Translations under genes and position numbers: made by a program
Origin: Bacteroidales bacterium
Lineage (GTDB): Bacteria; Bacteroidota; Bacteroidia; Bacteroidales; Tenuifilaceae
Assembly (NCBI GenBank): GCA_016931855.1
Contig: JAFGDZ010000048.1
Span: 108,012-172,011 of the forward strand
Direction: 5' to 3'
DNA length: 64,000 nucleotides
In this document: positions 41,797 through 50,031 of the stretch, piece after piece
How positions within the stretch are numbered: the stretch's first letter is position 1
Layout of the letters: each line of letters opens with the position of its first letter
Notes under the pieces: model-generated
What the model was told of the DNA's origin: nothing
Seen by the model: only the letters and a program-made list of their open reading frames with translations
Database searches by the model: none

Positions 41797-42219
41797 TTAT
41801 TCTACTGTAACTATTATCTTTAGATTAGCTCTATCATTGTCCATCTTTCGAACAAGTTCGTCAGCAAGTCTCTTTATAAGAGAGTCGCAGTGTCTTTTTG
41901 CGTTGAGAGTAAGGTATTCAAACATTGCAACTTGTGAGTAACCATTCCCGTCAGTATGAATTATTCGAGTTTCGTTATACTCTCTGTATCCATACGTGTC
42001 TTCAACTTCTGCACTTATGTACGCAACAACGGTACTTTTTAGCAAAATTCGTTCGCTATCAGCATCCTTTCTTTTTTTGAATACCCTCCATATTACACAA
42101 GGTTCATTTCGAGACGTTGAAGCAAAAATAAATTCACTATTCTCAATCTGTTGCTGCAGCCACTCGGTTGATCCAGTAATTGTTTTGTAATCACCTTTTA
42201 TTTTAATTTCTGCACTCAT
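41797..42219 (-). CDS. Hypothetical protein of the helicase operon
   Basis: A 140-residue protein (IKGDYKTITGSTEWLQQQIE; SERILLKSTVVAYISAEVED), alpha/beta with a helical C-terminus. Only 2 nt separate it from the small helicase-coupled gene. Not recognised; it may be a recombination or single-strand-binding-type accessory protein. Confidence 0.55.
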   Translation of the reverse strand: MSAEIKIKGDYKTITGSTEWLQQQIENSEFIFASTSRNEPCVIWRVFKKRKDADSERILLKSTVVAYISAEVEDTYGYREYNETRIIHTDGNGYSQVAMFEYLTLNAKRHCDSLIKRLADELVRKMDNDRANLKIIVTVE

Positions 42220-42251
42220 GATTTCTTTCTTTTAAAATTAATAATGCGCTG

Positions 42252-42827
42252 TTATGACAGTAATTCTGCATTTAATGACTCAATCCTTTTTTCGAGTTCG
42301 GTTATTTCCGCCTCAATTTCAGCAGCAGGCCTCTTCTTTTTATTTGGCTTTACTTCGCACCACCCCTCTTCAATGGCCGCCTTAACCTCTGGAAGTTCAA
42401 GTGAGGGAATTGGAAAGTTGTTTATTAGGAAAGTGGCATCTGATATGCATGTTTCCCAGTTCTTAACAGAACCTCCAGATCTGACTTCCCCCTCAAGAAG
42501 AACGATGTCTTCGCCAAGCCTGGCCCCAGAGTCCCGTCCAAAAGCCTTTGCTATTGTGCGGCCAAAAAGAATGCACGGAGTTCGCTGGCCGTACTGCGTG
42601 TAATCGCTGATGAGAAGAGAGCATGTTTCGTATGACGTTTCTCCAGTGGTGCCATAGAATTGTATCATGGCTTCACGGACGTAATCAATAATAGAATCAT
42701 CGAACCACCATGCTCCGTTCTTAAAAGTGCCGCGCAAGTTGCGGCACTTTTGTACAAAATCGGCATTGTAAGGAGTTATGACTTTAACTTTGTCATCAAC
42801 TATTTGTAGTTGTATTTGCTGAGTCAT
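42252..42827 (-). CDS. Hypothetical protein with HARP-like N-terminal segment
   Basis: A 191-residue protein. The N-terminal stretch VKVITPYNADFVQKCRNLRG then TFKNGAWWFDDSIIDYV resembles the short HARP-type repeats (Y-x-D/E-h-h...W-x-F) that accompany SMARCAL1-like annealing helicases. The rest is unassigned, with a C-terminal coiled coil (EIEAEITELEKRIESLNAEL). It may assist the SNF2-type helicase two genes downstream. Starts at the TAATG overlap of the upstream stop. Confidence 0.52.
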   Translation of the reverse strand: MTQQIQLQIVDDKVKVITPYNADFVQKCRNLRGTFKNGAWWFDDSIIDYVREAMIQFYGTTGETSYETCSLLISDYTQYGQRTPCILFGRTIAKAFGRDSGARLGEDIVLLEGEVRSGGSVKNWETCISDATFLINNFPIPSLELPEVKAAIEEGWCEVKPNKKKRPAAEIEAEITELEKRIESLNAELLS

Positions 42828-43186
42828 TATATTGTTCTTTTTCGTTCGTTGTAAATTTTATCAAAGTTCTGAGCGGCTTCTCGTACATCCATTTTTTCTT
42901 CGTTGGAGAAGGAGAACCTTATGCGCGCCCTATTGCGTAAGCGCTTTAGAATCTCATCTGCAAGACTTTTAGTAATGAATGTGTACATTCTTTCTTCGTT
43001 CCATAAGTCGATGGAGTCCTCGTTGGCTTGCATGAATGCGCGCATTTCGGAAAGTTGCTTTTCTGTTATCATTTCCACTCCAGATAGGTTAATTGGGTAA
43101 ATGACTACGTATGTTTCAAACTCTTGCACAAAACGATAGTAGTTCGTTTCGTCTAGGTTTCTAGGGTCAAACATTCTTTCTTCCAT
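42827..43186 (-). CDS. Hypothetical protein of the leftward operon
   Basis: A 119-residue, charged protein (FDPRNLDETNYYRFVQEFET; LADEILKRLRNRARIRFSFS). Overlaps the next gene by one base. Not recognised; no membrane segment. Confidence 0.5.
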   Translation of the reverse strand: MEERMFDPRNLDETNYYRFVQEFETYVVIYPINLSGVEMITEKQLSEMRAFMQANEDSIDLWNEERMYTFITKSLADEILKRLRNRARIRFSFSNEEKMDVREAAQNFDKIYNERKRTI

Positions 43187-43191
43187 AACTG

Positions 43192-43425
43192 CTACCTGTT
43201 AAACCATTTAACTTTCTTAGTTGAGTATTGAAGCTGACAATCTTCTTTTTCAAGAATGAAAGCAGCAATCCAGTACGCATCTGATTTTTGCACCTCTGAA
43301 TCATTGCCGAAAACCATGCTTTTAGGAAGGATAGCCTCTGAACCGTCAAAGGCTGTGGCTTTGTAAGCCTTGTCAGAGATTCTAACAAGGCTTTCTAGTC
43401 GTACGGAGTAGCATTTAGTTTTCAT
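43192..43425 (-). CDS. Small hypothetical protein of the leftward operon
   Basis: 77 residues (MKTKCYSVRLESLVRISDKA; KSDAYWIAAFILEKEDCQLQ), beta-rich. Overlaps the upstream gene by 11 nt. Not recognised. Confidence 0.5.
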   Translation of the reverse strand: MKTKCYSVRLESLVRISDKAYKATAFDGSEAILPKSMVFGNDSEVQKSDAYWIAAFILEKEDCQLQYSTKKVKWFNR

Positions 43426-43735
43426 GATCTGCCTCTAAATAGAATACAAAACGATCTACATCTGAACACGTGAATGCTCCTTCATTTTCAGAGTGTAATC
43501 TGATAAACGTGTTTCGGCCTTCAAATGTCATAAGTGTTTTGACAACCATGTTATTGCGATCTGTGTACTCTGAAACGATATTTCCTACCACAAATTCATC
43601 AGTATGATCTTGCCCTTTATACCCAAAATAGATCGTTGTTATTTTCTTTCCTTTTAGTTCTAAGGCAATGTCTTCGGTAAGTACTTTTGCGGTTTTGTTT
43701 TCCACCGCAGACCTCATTTTCTGTAACGTTTTCAT
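43415..43735 (-). CDS. First gene of the second module's leftward operon
   Basis: A 106-residue protein (LKGKKITTIYFGYKGQDHTD; YTDRNNMVVKTLMTFEGRNT), alpha/beta. It is the first gene after the divergent operator and would be expressed on induction. The DNA just upstream of its ATG (CTAACGAATAACTTTTAAAGC) resembles that upstream of integrase A (CTAACGAAAAACTTTTAAGC), suggesting a shared leader. Not recognised. Confidence 0.55.
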   Translation of the reverse strand: MKTLQKMRSAVENKTAKVLTEDIALELKGKKITTIYFGYKGQDHTDEFVVGNIVSEYTDRNNMVVKTLMTFEGRNTFIRLHSENEGAFTCSDVDRFVFYLEADHEN

Positions 43736-43787
43736 GCTTTAAAAGTTATTCGTTAGACTTGGTCGGATTGCCGTCCGATTTGTTAAA

Positions 43788-43817
43788 ACAAATATAGTCA
43801 TATTTGACTATATTTGT
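43788..43817. promoter_or_regulatory. Palindromic operator with divergent -7 boxes
   Basis: Perfect 13-bp arms (ACAAATATAGTCA at 43788-43800; TGACTATATTTGT at 43805-43817) surround 4 nt. Each arm contains TATATTTG reading outward (43789-43796 minus, 43809-43816 plus), matching the TAnnTTTG box, so a repressor bound here would cover both divergent promoters. It lies between the leftward operon and the repressor gene. Confidence 0.75.
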
Positions 43818-43845
43818 AAAGCATTTAATGTTAAATAGTGTTAAA

Positions 43846-44268
43846 ATGAATGGGATAGGGCAAAAAATAAGGAATTTAGCAAATAGTAAAGGGCTTTCGT
43901 TAAAGACACTAGCAAAAGAAATAGGAGTGACAGAGGATGCCTTTATTGATATAGGCGAGTTAAGACTCAAAGATTTACATGCAATATCTATTTTGTTTGG
44001 AGTAAATGTATCATCACTTCTTGGGATGGGAGTAGAAGGAATTAGCGCTCTTTCAATAGGAGAGAAAAACATAACAATAAGCGCCAACGGGCGCGTTAAC
44101 AGCTTCTTTTACCCTGTAGGGAGTCGTGACTCCGATTACTTGGCGAGAATAGAACTGCTGGAACGGGTTATAAGTGAGAAGCAAGCACTGATAGATGAAA
44201 AGGAGCGGCTTATTTCCATCCTTTTAGCCAGGGAGCATTCAAATGTAAAAGAGCCCCATATGCTTTAG
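43846..44268 (+). CDS. XRE-family repressor of the second module
   Basis: 140 residues from the ATG at 43846 (MNGIGQKIRNLANSKGLSLK); an in-frame ATG at 43828 is closer to the operator and less likely. XRE helix-turn-helix at residues 5-60 (TLAKEIGVTEDAFIDIGELR), a linker and a C-terminal coiled coil (VISEKQALIDEKERLISILL). The architecture matches the prophage repressor at 33999-34415 but sequence identity appears low, so they should have different operators. Confidence 0.75.
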   Translation: MNGIGQKIRNLANSKGLSLKTLAKEIGVTEDAFIDIGELRLKDLHAISILFGVNVSSLLGMGVEGISALSIGEKNITISANGRVNSFFYPVGSRDSDYLARIELLERVISEKQALIDEKERLISILLAREHSNVKEPHML

Positions 44269-44288
44269 CATAAATAAAGGGGCTCTTT
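44250..44288 (+). terminator. Terminator between repressor and integrase B
   Basis: AGAGCCCC pairs with GGGGCTCT, with an inner ATGC/GCAT stem, followed by TTTCT on the plus strand; on the minus strand A-rich sequence precedes it, so it may work both ways. It overlaps the repressor 3' end. Confidence 0.7.
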
Positions 44289-44330
44289 CTGGATGTCAGT
44301 ATGACTACAAATTATGTAAAAAAAACATAG

Positions 44331-45509
44331 CTAGTCAAGTGACCAGTTTACACTCCTTAGCTGCTTGTTAATTCGTTCTTGGCTACGATGTATGTAAATC
44401 ATACTCGTATCTATTTTGCTGTGCCCCATTAAATCCATAATGAGGTAGGGATTTTGCGTTTTTTCGGCCAAGAAGGTGCCGAATGTATGACGAGCAACAT
44501 GGAAGGTTAAATTGCTCTTTATTTTGGCCATCTGTGCTATTATCTTCAGCATGCGGTTAACGTGCTGATTGGAATGCTGCGGAAAAAAGTAGCCCTTATC
44601 CTTAATGTACTTCTGCAGTATTTTTTGTGGCTTACCCTCAAAAAGGTGCTTTAGCGGTAGCGTTACCGTTTTATCAACCTTTTGCATTCGCTTGACAATG
44701 GTAATCTCTTCTGCAGATATTTTTAGATCTTCGCTGCAAAGGGAGTAAACATCCACAAACCTTAGCCCCGTGTAGCAGCTGAGCATAAAGGTGTCGCGCA
44801 GCAAGTTGATATCAGGCATAGACTCAAGGTCTAGCCGTTCAATAGCAACAACCTCCTCTGCAGTTAAATTTTCCCGGTCGCTTTCAACCCTAACTATTTT
44901 GAAGTCTTGGTAAGGGTTCTCAACAGTTGTTCGTTTCTTTTTCCGCGCCAAGTTCATGTATTTTTTCACATGCTGGTGGTACTTGGCAATAGTATTCTGG
45001 GCCAGCTTCTTTTCGTATCTAAGGTAATTATCGAAGTCGGTAATAAGGGAGTAGTCAACATCGGTGAACTTGAGGTTTGGCCGAAACTCAGAAAGAACAT
45101 TAAAAGCCGAAAAGTGAGATTTCTTTGTACCCTGATTGCTTGTGAAAGCAGACATCTCTGATTGCCAAAAAGCGAGAAACGAACTATTGTCTATACCCTG
45201 CCCGGACAAAAATGCTTCGAGGTTGCTCTGCGTAATTTCCATCTTATTGTTGAGCAGCTGGAACTCGAAGTCCTCCAGTGAGCGGGTTATTTCGCTTAGC
45301 AGTCGGTTATACTGATAGTCTAGCCGATGGTTCACTACTTGCTTGCGCTTATCGTCCCATTGCTCTGGCTTAATAACTACTTGCGTTGTTATGAACTTTC
45401 GAACAGGGTTAATGCCACCTTTGTAGATGTCGATTGAAACGGGTGCCTCTCCCTGGCTATTGAGGCTATTCTTGCGGTTAAAAACGAGTTTAAACTTTGC
45501 CTTATTCAT
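44331..45509 (-). CDS. int: Tyrosine recombinase (integrase B) with arm-binding domain
   Basis: 392 residues from the ATG at 45509 (MNKAKFKLVFNRKNSLNSQG); an in-frame start at 45557 would place coding sequence over the repeats. An N-terminal arm-binding-type domain (GGINPVRKFITTQVVIKPEQ, residues 25-45) precedes a SAM-like domain and the catalytic domain: Arg in CYTGLRFVDVYSL, HVARHTFGTFLAEK, and LMGHSKIDTSMIYIHRS with the Tyr. This is the integrase form common in Bacteroidota conjugative elements and prophages. It lies about 190 bp from the tmRNA 3' end and is the likely catalyst of integration there. Confidence 0.88.
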   Translation of the reverse strand: MNKAKFKLVFNRKNSLNSQGEAPVSIDIYKGGINPVRKFITTQVVIKPEQWDDKRKQVVNHRLDYQYNRLLSEITRSLEDFEFQLLNNKMEITQSNLEAFLSGQGIDNSSFLAFWQSEMSAFTSNQGTKKSHFSAFNVLSEFRPNLKFTDVDYSLITDFDNYLRYEKKLAQNTIAKYHQHVKKYMNLARKKKRTTVENPYQDFKIVRVESDRENLTAEEVVAIERLDLESMPDINLLRDTFMLSCYTGLRFVDVYSLCSEDLKISAEEITIVKRMQKVDKTVTLPLKHLFEGKPQKILQKYIKDKGYFFPQHSNQHVNRMLKIIAQMAKIKSNLTFHVARHTFGTFLAEKTQNPYLIMDLMGHSKIDTSMIYIHRSQERINKQLRSVNWSLD

Positions 45510-45518
45510 GATATTGCT

Positions 45519-45581
45519 TTTTGATACCGTTGTACCCTTTTGTGAATAGGGTATCAAAAGGGGTTCAGATTGGTATCAAAA
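45519..45581. repeat. Three GGTATCAAAA repeats upstream of integrase B
   Basis: The 10-mer GGTATCAAAA occurs as direct copies at 45550-45559 and 45572-45581 (22 bp apart, two helical turns) and as an inverted copy at 45519-45528. The cluster lies between the integrase start and the tmRNA end, the place for integrase arm-type sites. Confidence 0.75.
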
Positions 45582-45634
45582 GTAGGGCAAAAAAGCAGTA
45601 AAAAAAAGTATTTTGCAGCAACACAAAAAGCAAT

Positions 45635-45669
45635 AAAAAAGCCCGAAAACGAATATTTTCGGGCTTTTT
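45635..45669. terminator. Bidirectional terminator downstream of tmRNA
   Basis: GCCCGAAAA (45641-45649) pairs with TTTTCGGGC (45656-45664) with A/T tracts on both sides. On the minus strand it lies about 35 nt after the tmRNA 3' end and would end its transcript; it also shields the integrase. Confidence 0.85.
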
Positions 45670-45703
45670 CGGTGTTTTGTTGCTGTTTTGCTACTTGCAT
45701 TAG

Positions 45704-45735
45704 TGGAGCTGGAGGGGTTCGAACCCTCGTCCAAA
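45704..45735. other. Putative attachment site within the tmRNA 3' end
   Basis: The 3' part of the tmRNA (T-arm and acceptor strand) faces integrase B with the repeats in between. tmRNA 3' ends are standard targets for tyrosine integrases, which restore the gene on insertion. The exact core cannot be defined because the other end is outside the window. Confidence 0.4.
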
Positions 45736-45974
45736 CAAGGAACCAATTTGCTTTCTACATGCTTAGCCTTTCTTAATTGTCGGGGGTAACCAGGTGCAAG
45801 GCAACCGAGCTAACCCTTATCCTCTAAAGTTTCACCAGTGCTTAGAGACATCGCTCTGGCTATTCCCATTTGATTGGTGCCTCGTATGCAGGGAGCAACG
45901 GGACGGAACCCTCTGCGAGACATCTCGTTCTGGAGCACCTAGGCTCCGGAATTAAGCTAATTCGCTTTGCGTAA

Positions 45975-46004
45975 TTAGGCAGCGAGAGCGTAATTTGATT
46001 CGCC
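45975..46004 (-). other. tmRNA tag-peptide reading frame
   Basis: GGC GAA TCA AAT TAC GCT CTC then GCT GCC TAA encodes GESNYALAA. The Bacteroides form is GETNYALAA and the Porphyromonas form GENNYALAA, which places the host in Bacteroidales. Confidence 0.9.
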
Positions 46005-46192
46005 TTTTAAAAGTTTGAGTCCTGAGATTAACGAGCCAGCTTCACAACGCTCGGCATGCTTACAAACCCTTTCTACTTGCTGTCAAAACCAGCGTCAGCC
46101 CCAGGTTGTAAGTCCCACAAAGATAGCTCCGATTATTGGATTATGGAACATTCTGCACCCATATTGTTATAAAGGGCATTTTATAGCCTGCA

Positions 46193-46219
46193 ACACAAAA
46201 CGTTCCTCTTGTTTTGTGT
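46193..46219 (-). other. Hairpin between the secreted-protein gene and tmRNA
   Basis: ACACAAAAC and GTTTTGTGT form a perfect 9-bp stem with a 9-nt loop. No T-run follows, so it is not a strong intrinsic terminator; it may slow transcription before the tmRNA promoter. Confidence 0.45.
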
Positions 46220-46239
46220 ATGTTTTGTGCAGAATTTGT

Positions 46240-46641
46240 CTATTCTGGATTGGCTTGTGGGGTTGTTTCTGGTTTATTCTCGTTTGGCTTCTCTTTTCGC
46301 TTAAGAAGGAAGTGGCTAGTGCTACTCTCTTTGCTTCTGGTTACATAGGAATCAATGTACTCGTAGCCATACTTAGATAGGAAGTTTAGGGCATCCATCA
46401 TGGAGTTGAACTCCATATCCTTTCCGTTCTCATCCTTAACAAATCGCTCCTCGTTATAAAGAATGTGAGAGCGTTGACCATAATCGAGCTGAATGTTCAC
46501 TTTATCGCTCACAAACTTTCTGTACTCAACAATATCTATATAGGTTACATCAATCTTGTCTAGTGGAATTCCATTTACAGTTTGTGCCTTAATCGCCAAT
46601 GCGCTAATGGCAATGGCAAATGCAAGTAGTAGCTTTTTCAT
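46240..46641 (-). CDS. Small secreted hypothetical protein
   Basis: 133 residues with a signal peptide (MKKLLLAFAIAISALAIKAQ, cleavage after AQ likely). The mature part (TVNGIPLDKIDVTYIDIVEY) has a small alpha/beta pattern, and the C-terminal 20 residues are low-complexity (KPNENKPETTPQANPE). Not recognised. It is the first host gene outside the tmRNA and reads in the direction of the tmRNA; a hairpin (46193-46219) lies downstream. Confidence 0.6.
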   Translation of the reverse strand: MKKLLLAFAIAISALAIKAQTVNGIPLDKIDVTYIDIVEYRKFVSDKVNIQLDYGQRSHILYNEERFVKDENGKDMEFNSMMDALNFLSKYGYEYIDSYVTRSKESSTSHFLLKRKEKPNENKPETTPQANPE

Positions 46642-46700
46642 CGGTTTCTAATTATTATTAGGGAAACAGTATTGCATAAGAAGCAAAAGCGAATGTAGCA

Positions 46701-46727
46701 AAAAAAAGGGGCGAAAGGCCCCTTTTT
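46701..46727. terminator. Terminator after rho
   Basis: AAGGGGC (46706-46712) pairs with GCCCCTT (46718-46724) over a GAAAG loop, with A and T tracts on both sides. It begins at the rho stop codon on the minus strand. Confidence 0.82.
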
Positions 46728-48662
46728 CTAGTAATCGCTATTCATTGAGAGTAAGAACTCTTCGTTGGTTTGTGTTCGTATTAGCCTGTCCTTTAGGAAC
46801 TGCATAGCCTCAATAGAGTTCATATCGGTTAGGTAGTTGCGGAGTATCCAAATCTTGCTAAGGGTTTCCTTGTCAAGTAGCAGATCCTCGCGGCGTGTGC
46901 TGGACGCGGTAATGTCAACAGCTGGGTAAATGCGCTTGTTCGATAGCTTGCGGTCAAGCTGTAGCTCCATGTTACCGGTTCCCTTGAACTCCTCAAATAT
47001 AACCTCGTCCATTTTGCTACCCGTTTCGGTAAGTGCGGTTGCAAGAATGGTAAGTGAGCCACCGTTCTCAATGTTACGCGCAGCACCAAAAAAGCGCTTG
47101 GGCTTGTGTAGCGCGTTAGCATCAACACCACCCGATAGAATCTTGCCCGATGCTGGTTGAACGGTGTTAAACGCTCTAGCCAAACGGGTTATGGAGTCTA
47201 GCAGGATAACCACATCGTGGCCGCACTCAACAAGGCGTTTGGCCTTCTCAAGAACGATGTTTGCAACGCGTACGTGGCGCTCTGCAGGCTCATCAAAGGT
47301 TGATGAAACCACCTCGGCGTTTACGCTGCGCGCCATGTCGGTAACCTCCTCGGGACGTTCGTCAATAAGAAGAACAATCATGTAAACCTCAGGATGGTTG
47401 GCCGCAATGGAGTTGGCAATATCTTTTAGGAGAATGGTTTTACCCGTTTTGGGCTGCGCAACAATTAGTCCGCGCTGCCCTTTTCCAATGGGGGAGAACA
47501 TATCAACAACGCGTGCCGATAGGTTGTTCTGGCCATTGCCAATAAGGGTAAACTTCTCGTTAGGGAACAGTGGGGTTAGGTAGTCAAACGGAATACGGTC
47601 GCGGATAAAGTCTGGGGTGCGCCCGTTAATCTCGTTCACCTTAATAAGGGGGAAGTACTTCTCGCCCTCTTTGGGTGGGCGGATGGTTCCAGTAACGGTA
47701 TCGCCAGTTTTTAGTCCGAAAAGCTTAATTTGCGATTGCGATACGTAAACATCGTCCGGAGAGCTAAGGTAGTTGTAGTCCGATGAGCGGAGGAATCCAT
47801 ATCCATCGGGCATTATTTCAAGTACTCCTGTTGCGGTTACAACGCCGTCAAAGTCAAACCTGTCGGCAGGCCTGTCGCCATTTCGGTCGTTACCCCTTCT
47901 TTCAAATGTTTTACGTCCATGAGGCTCTCTAACAAAAGGCTTTTTTTCGCCTTCCTGGTTACGCTCTGGCATAGAGATAGATATCTCCTCTCGGGGCGTG
48001 TCAATTTTTTCGGTTGGTTCAGCATCAGCTCCTGAAGTAACCTCTGGTTCAGGGGTAATTTCGGGTGTTGGTACAGCAAGCTCTTCGGCCTCCTCAAAGG
48101 TTATCTCTTCGGGCTCGTCAACCTCTACTTCGGGTAGTGGAACTACCTTCTCGTTAGCTGGTTTGGGTTGATTCTCTTGTTGAGGTTTAGTTGCTGATGT
48201 GCGGTATTCTGGTGTAGCCTCTCCCTCTTTTTTCCTTGTGAAGCGTTTGCGCTTTTCTCGATCCATTTTATCGGAACGATCGTTGCTTTGGGGAGTGCTT
48301 TTTTCTGCGGGTTGGGCAGGCAATGGGGTGGGCGGTGCTGTGGGAACCGATGGTGCTGCGGCAATGGGAGCGGGCTGTTCGTCCGTTTTTGTGCTTTGGG
48401 CTTGCGGCATCTCCTTCTCTTTCTTTATAGGTTTGATGTCCTTCTTCTCGGCACGTTGCTCCTTGATGCGCTCGCGGTTCTTGTCCCTGTCCTTCTCGCC
48501 CGATTTCACATCGCGGCTTGCTATGGTTATAGCTTGTTGGTCAAGAATCTGGTAGATTAAATCTTGTTTTCGAAGAGATTCAATCTTTTTGATCTTCATT
48601 TCTTTAGCTATCTCCCGTAACTCGGGCAGTAGCTTCTTGTTAAGTTCTAAAATATCGTACAT
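46728..48662 (-). CDS. rho: Transcription termination factor Rho
   Basis: A 644-residue hexameric RNA helicase. The Rho N-domain ([20 protein letters not shown]) is followed by a long disordered insertion (about residues 50-270, rich in Pro, Glu, Lys and Arg), the cold-shock RNA-binding domain ([20 protein letters not shown]), Walker A ([15 protein letters not shown]), Walker B ([16 protein letters not shown]) and the R-loop ([20 protein letters not shown]). The insertion makes it much longer than the 419-residue E. coli protein, as in other Bacteroidota. Transcribed away from the sigma gene. Confidence 0.97.
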   Translation of the reverse strand: MYDILELNKKLLPELREIAKEMKIKKIESLRKQDLIYQILDQQAITIASRDVKSGEKDRDKNRERIKEQRAEKKDIKPIKKEKEMPQAQSTKTDEQPAPIAAAPSVPTAPPTPLPAQPAEKSTPQSNDRSDKMDREKRKRFTRKKEGEATPEYRTSATKPQQENQPKPANEKVVPLPEVEVDEPEEITFEEAEELAVPTPEITPEPEVTSGADAEPTEKIDTPREEISISMPERNQEGEKKPFVREPHGRKTFERRGNDRNGDRPADRFDFDGVVTATGVLEIMPDGYGFLRSSDYNYLSSPDDVYVSQSQIKLFGLKTGDTVTGTIRPPKEGEKYFPLIKVNEINGRTPDFIRDRIPFDYLTPLFPNEKFTLIGNGQNNLSARVVDMFSPIGKGQRGLIVAQPKTGKTILLKDIANSIAANHPEVYMIVLLIDERPEEVTDMARSVNAEVVSSTFDEPAERHVRVANIVLEKAKRLVECGHDVVILLDSITRLARAFNTVQPASGKILSGGVDANALHKPKRFFGAARNIENGGSLTILATALTETGSKMDEVIFEEFKGTGNMELQLDRKLSNKRIYPAVDITASSTRREDLLLDKETLSKIWILRNYLTDMNSIEAMQFLKDRLIRTQTNEEFLLSMNSDY

Positions 48663-49141
48663 AAAGTTTTTCGAATTGGTTGTAAGAAAGTAGTACCAAC
48701 CACTGGGAATAGTGTGAATGAATAAAAGAAATTTTTTCGACTGTGTTAAAATGGAATTGTTTCAGAAGAATTTCGAGAGACTCGAGGGAAACATTTTGCA
48801 ATATTAGCTAATAAAGATTTGATTACCCAATGATTTTCGTTAAAATGTTTCGTTAGTAGGTGTAAAAATAAAAAAAATCTGCTAAAAAGCATAATATCGT
48901 CTTTAATTAGTTATATTCAAGCTTGGAAAAGGTACGGGGATTCTATTCTCTTTACTTGTAAATGAATTGGTTGTGTTTTTTACGGGGGCAAACGTTAACA
49001 ATAACCAATTTCTTTTCCTTTCAATCTGGCTTATTATTCTGTTTTATAGAGTAGGCGGCGCTACGATTGATATTAGGAATTAGGTATGGGCGGGATTTAG
49101 GGAAAAAAATTAGCACAATACCTGATACTATATAATTTGTT
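48663..49141. other. 479-nt divergent intergenic region rho/rpoD
   Basis: No gene or strong hairpin is seen. It is A+T-rich and must hold the divergent promoters of rho and the sigma gene. ATACTATATAATTTG directly upstream of the rpoD start is close to but not a clean TAnnTTTG box. Confidence 0.5.
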
Positions 49142-50005
49142 ATGAGACAGCTTAAAATTATCAAGCAGGTAACCAATAGGGAAACAGTCTCTTTGGATAA
49201 GTACCTGCACGAAATCGGGAAGGTAGATCTTCTCACCCCGGACGAGGAGGTAACCTTAGCTCGTAAGCTGAAGGAGGGTGATGGGGAGGCGCTGAACAAA
49301 CTGGTAAAGGCTAACTTACGGTTTGTTGTGTCTGTTGCCAAGCAGTATCAAAATCAGGGGCTTAGCTTGCCCGATTTGATAAATGAGGGGAACCTAGGGC
49401 TTATAAAAGCTGCTCAGCGTTTTGATGAGACGCGTGGGTTTAAGTTTATCTCATACGCCGTTTGGTGGATTCGCCAGTCAATCCTTCAGGCTCTTGCCGA
49501 GCAGGCGCGCATAGTAAAACTGCCGCTTAACAAAATTGGCTCTATTAATAAGGTAAACAAGGCCTTTACGGAGCTGGAGCAACTTTTTGAGCGGGAACCT
49601 TCTATTGACGAGCTTTCGGATGTGCTTGAGATTGCACCCGACGATATTAAGGAGGCGCTTAAGAGCTCGAGTAGGCACATCTCTATGGATGCTCCCCTTA
49701 CTCAAGACGAGGATGGGAATTTGTACGATGTTCTGCTTTCGCACGACTCGCCACCGCCCGATAGGGGGTTGCTTAACGACAGCTTACGTAAGGAGATAGA
49801 GCGCGCTTTGGCTACGCTTACCCCGCGCGAGGCTAACATTATCCGCCTTTACTTTGGCCTAAACGGTAAGCATCCGCATACCCTGGAGGAGATTGGCGAG
49901 GTTTTTGACCTAACCCGCGAGCGGGTACGCCAAATTAAGGAGAAGGCCATTAAGCGGCTAAAACAAGCAACACGAAGCAAAATACTGAAAAGCTACCTTG
50001 GTTAA
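49142..50005 (+). CDS. rpoD: Primary sigma factor RpoD (sigma-A type)
   Basis: A 287-residue sigma-70 protein. Region 1.2 ([20 protein letters not shown]), region 2 ([40 protein letters not shown], the -10 recognition helix), region 3 and region 4 ([20 protein letters not shown], starting HTLEEIG) are all present; region 1.1 is absent, which is normal for the housekeeping sigma of Bacteroidota. It reads promoters of the TTTG-N19-TAnnTTTG type. Confidence 0.96.
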   Translation: MRQLKIIKQVTNRETVSLDKYLHEIGKVDLLTPDEEVTLARKLKEGDGEALNKLVKANLRFVVSVAKQYQNQGLSLPDLINEGNLGLIKAAQRFDETRGFKFISYAVWWIRQSILQALAEQARIVKLPLNKIGSINKVNKAFTELEQLFEREPSIDELSDVLEIAPDDIKEALKSSSRHISMDAPLTQDEDGNLYDVLLSHDSPPPDRGLLNDSLRKEIERALATLTPREANIIRLYFGLNGKHPHTLEEIGEVFDLTRERVRQIKEKAIKRLKQATRSKILKSYLG

Positions 50006-50026
50006 CCCCGATTTATCGGGGTTTTT
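50004..50026 (+). terminator. Terminator after rpoD
   Basis: CCCCGA (50006-50011) pairs with TCGGGG (50016-50021) over a TTTA loop and is followed by five T. It overlaps the stop codon. Confidence 0.85.
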
Positions 50027-50031
50027 CCTTT

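Larger units (their letters stand above)
36377..45703. mobile_element. Second integrase-repressor module, satellite-like
   Basis: About 9.3 kb with its own tyrosine integrase next to the tmRNA 3' end, its own divergent XRE repressor and palindromic operator, and a 12-gene leftward operon of DNA-metabolism proteins, with no virion, lysis or packaging gene. It could be a satellite or integrative element in tandem with the prophage, or a second lysogeny/early module of a mosaic phage. Confidence 0.5.
45704..46102 (-). ncRNA. ssrA: Transfer-messenger RNA (tmRNA)
   Basis: On the minus strand the 5' end GGGGCTGACGCTGG pairs with the 3' CAGCTCC acceptor strand; the T-arm is GAGGGTTCGAACCCTC. CCA is not encoded. 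The tag frame starts at the GGC at 46004 and reads GESNYALAA then TAA. Length is 399 nt, normal for the one-piece form. It rescues stalled ribosomes and tags nascent proteins for degradation. Its 3' end is beside an integrase gene. Confidence 0.95.

Noticed and set aside
25656..42254. A 14-nt motif AATAATGCGCTGTTA-like at 25658, 28964 and 42240
   Set aside because: One copy lies inside the methylase coding frame and the others have no common position relative to genes, so chance or codon use is enough.
45519..45581. CRISPR array
   Set aside because: Only three 10-bp motifs, one inverted, without spacers of constant length or cas genes.
1..45703. Transposable (Mu-like) phage
   Set aside because: No transposase or Mu B-like ATPase; two tyrosine integrases and repressors are present instead.
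47837..48560. Several long frames opposite or out of frame with rho
   Set aside because: They lie in the low-complexity insertion of rho, where both strands stay open by composition; the rho frame has all conserved motifs.
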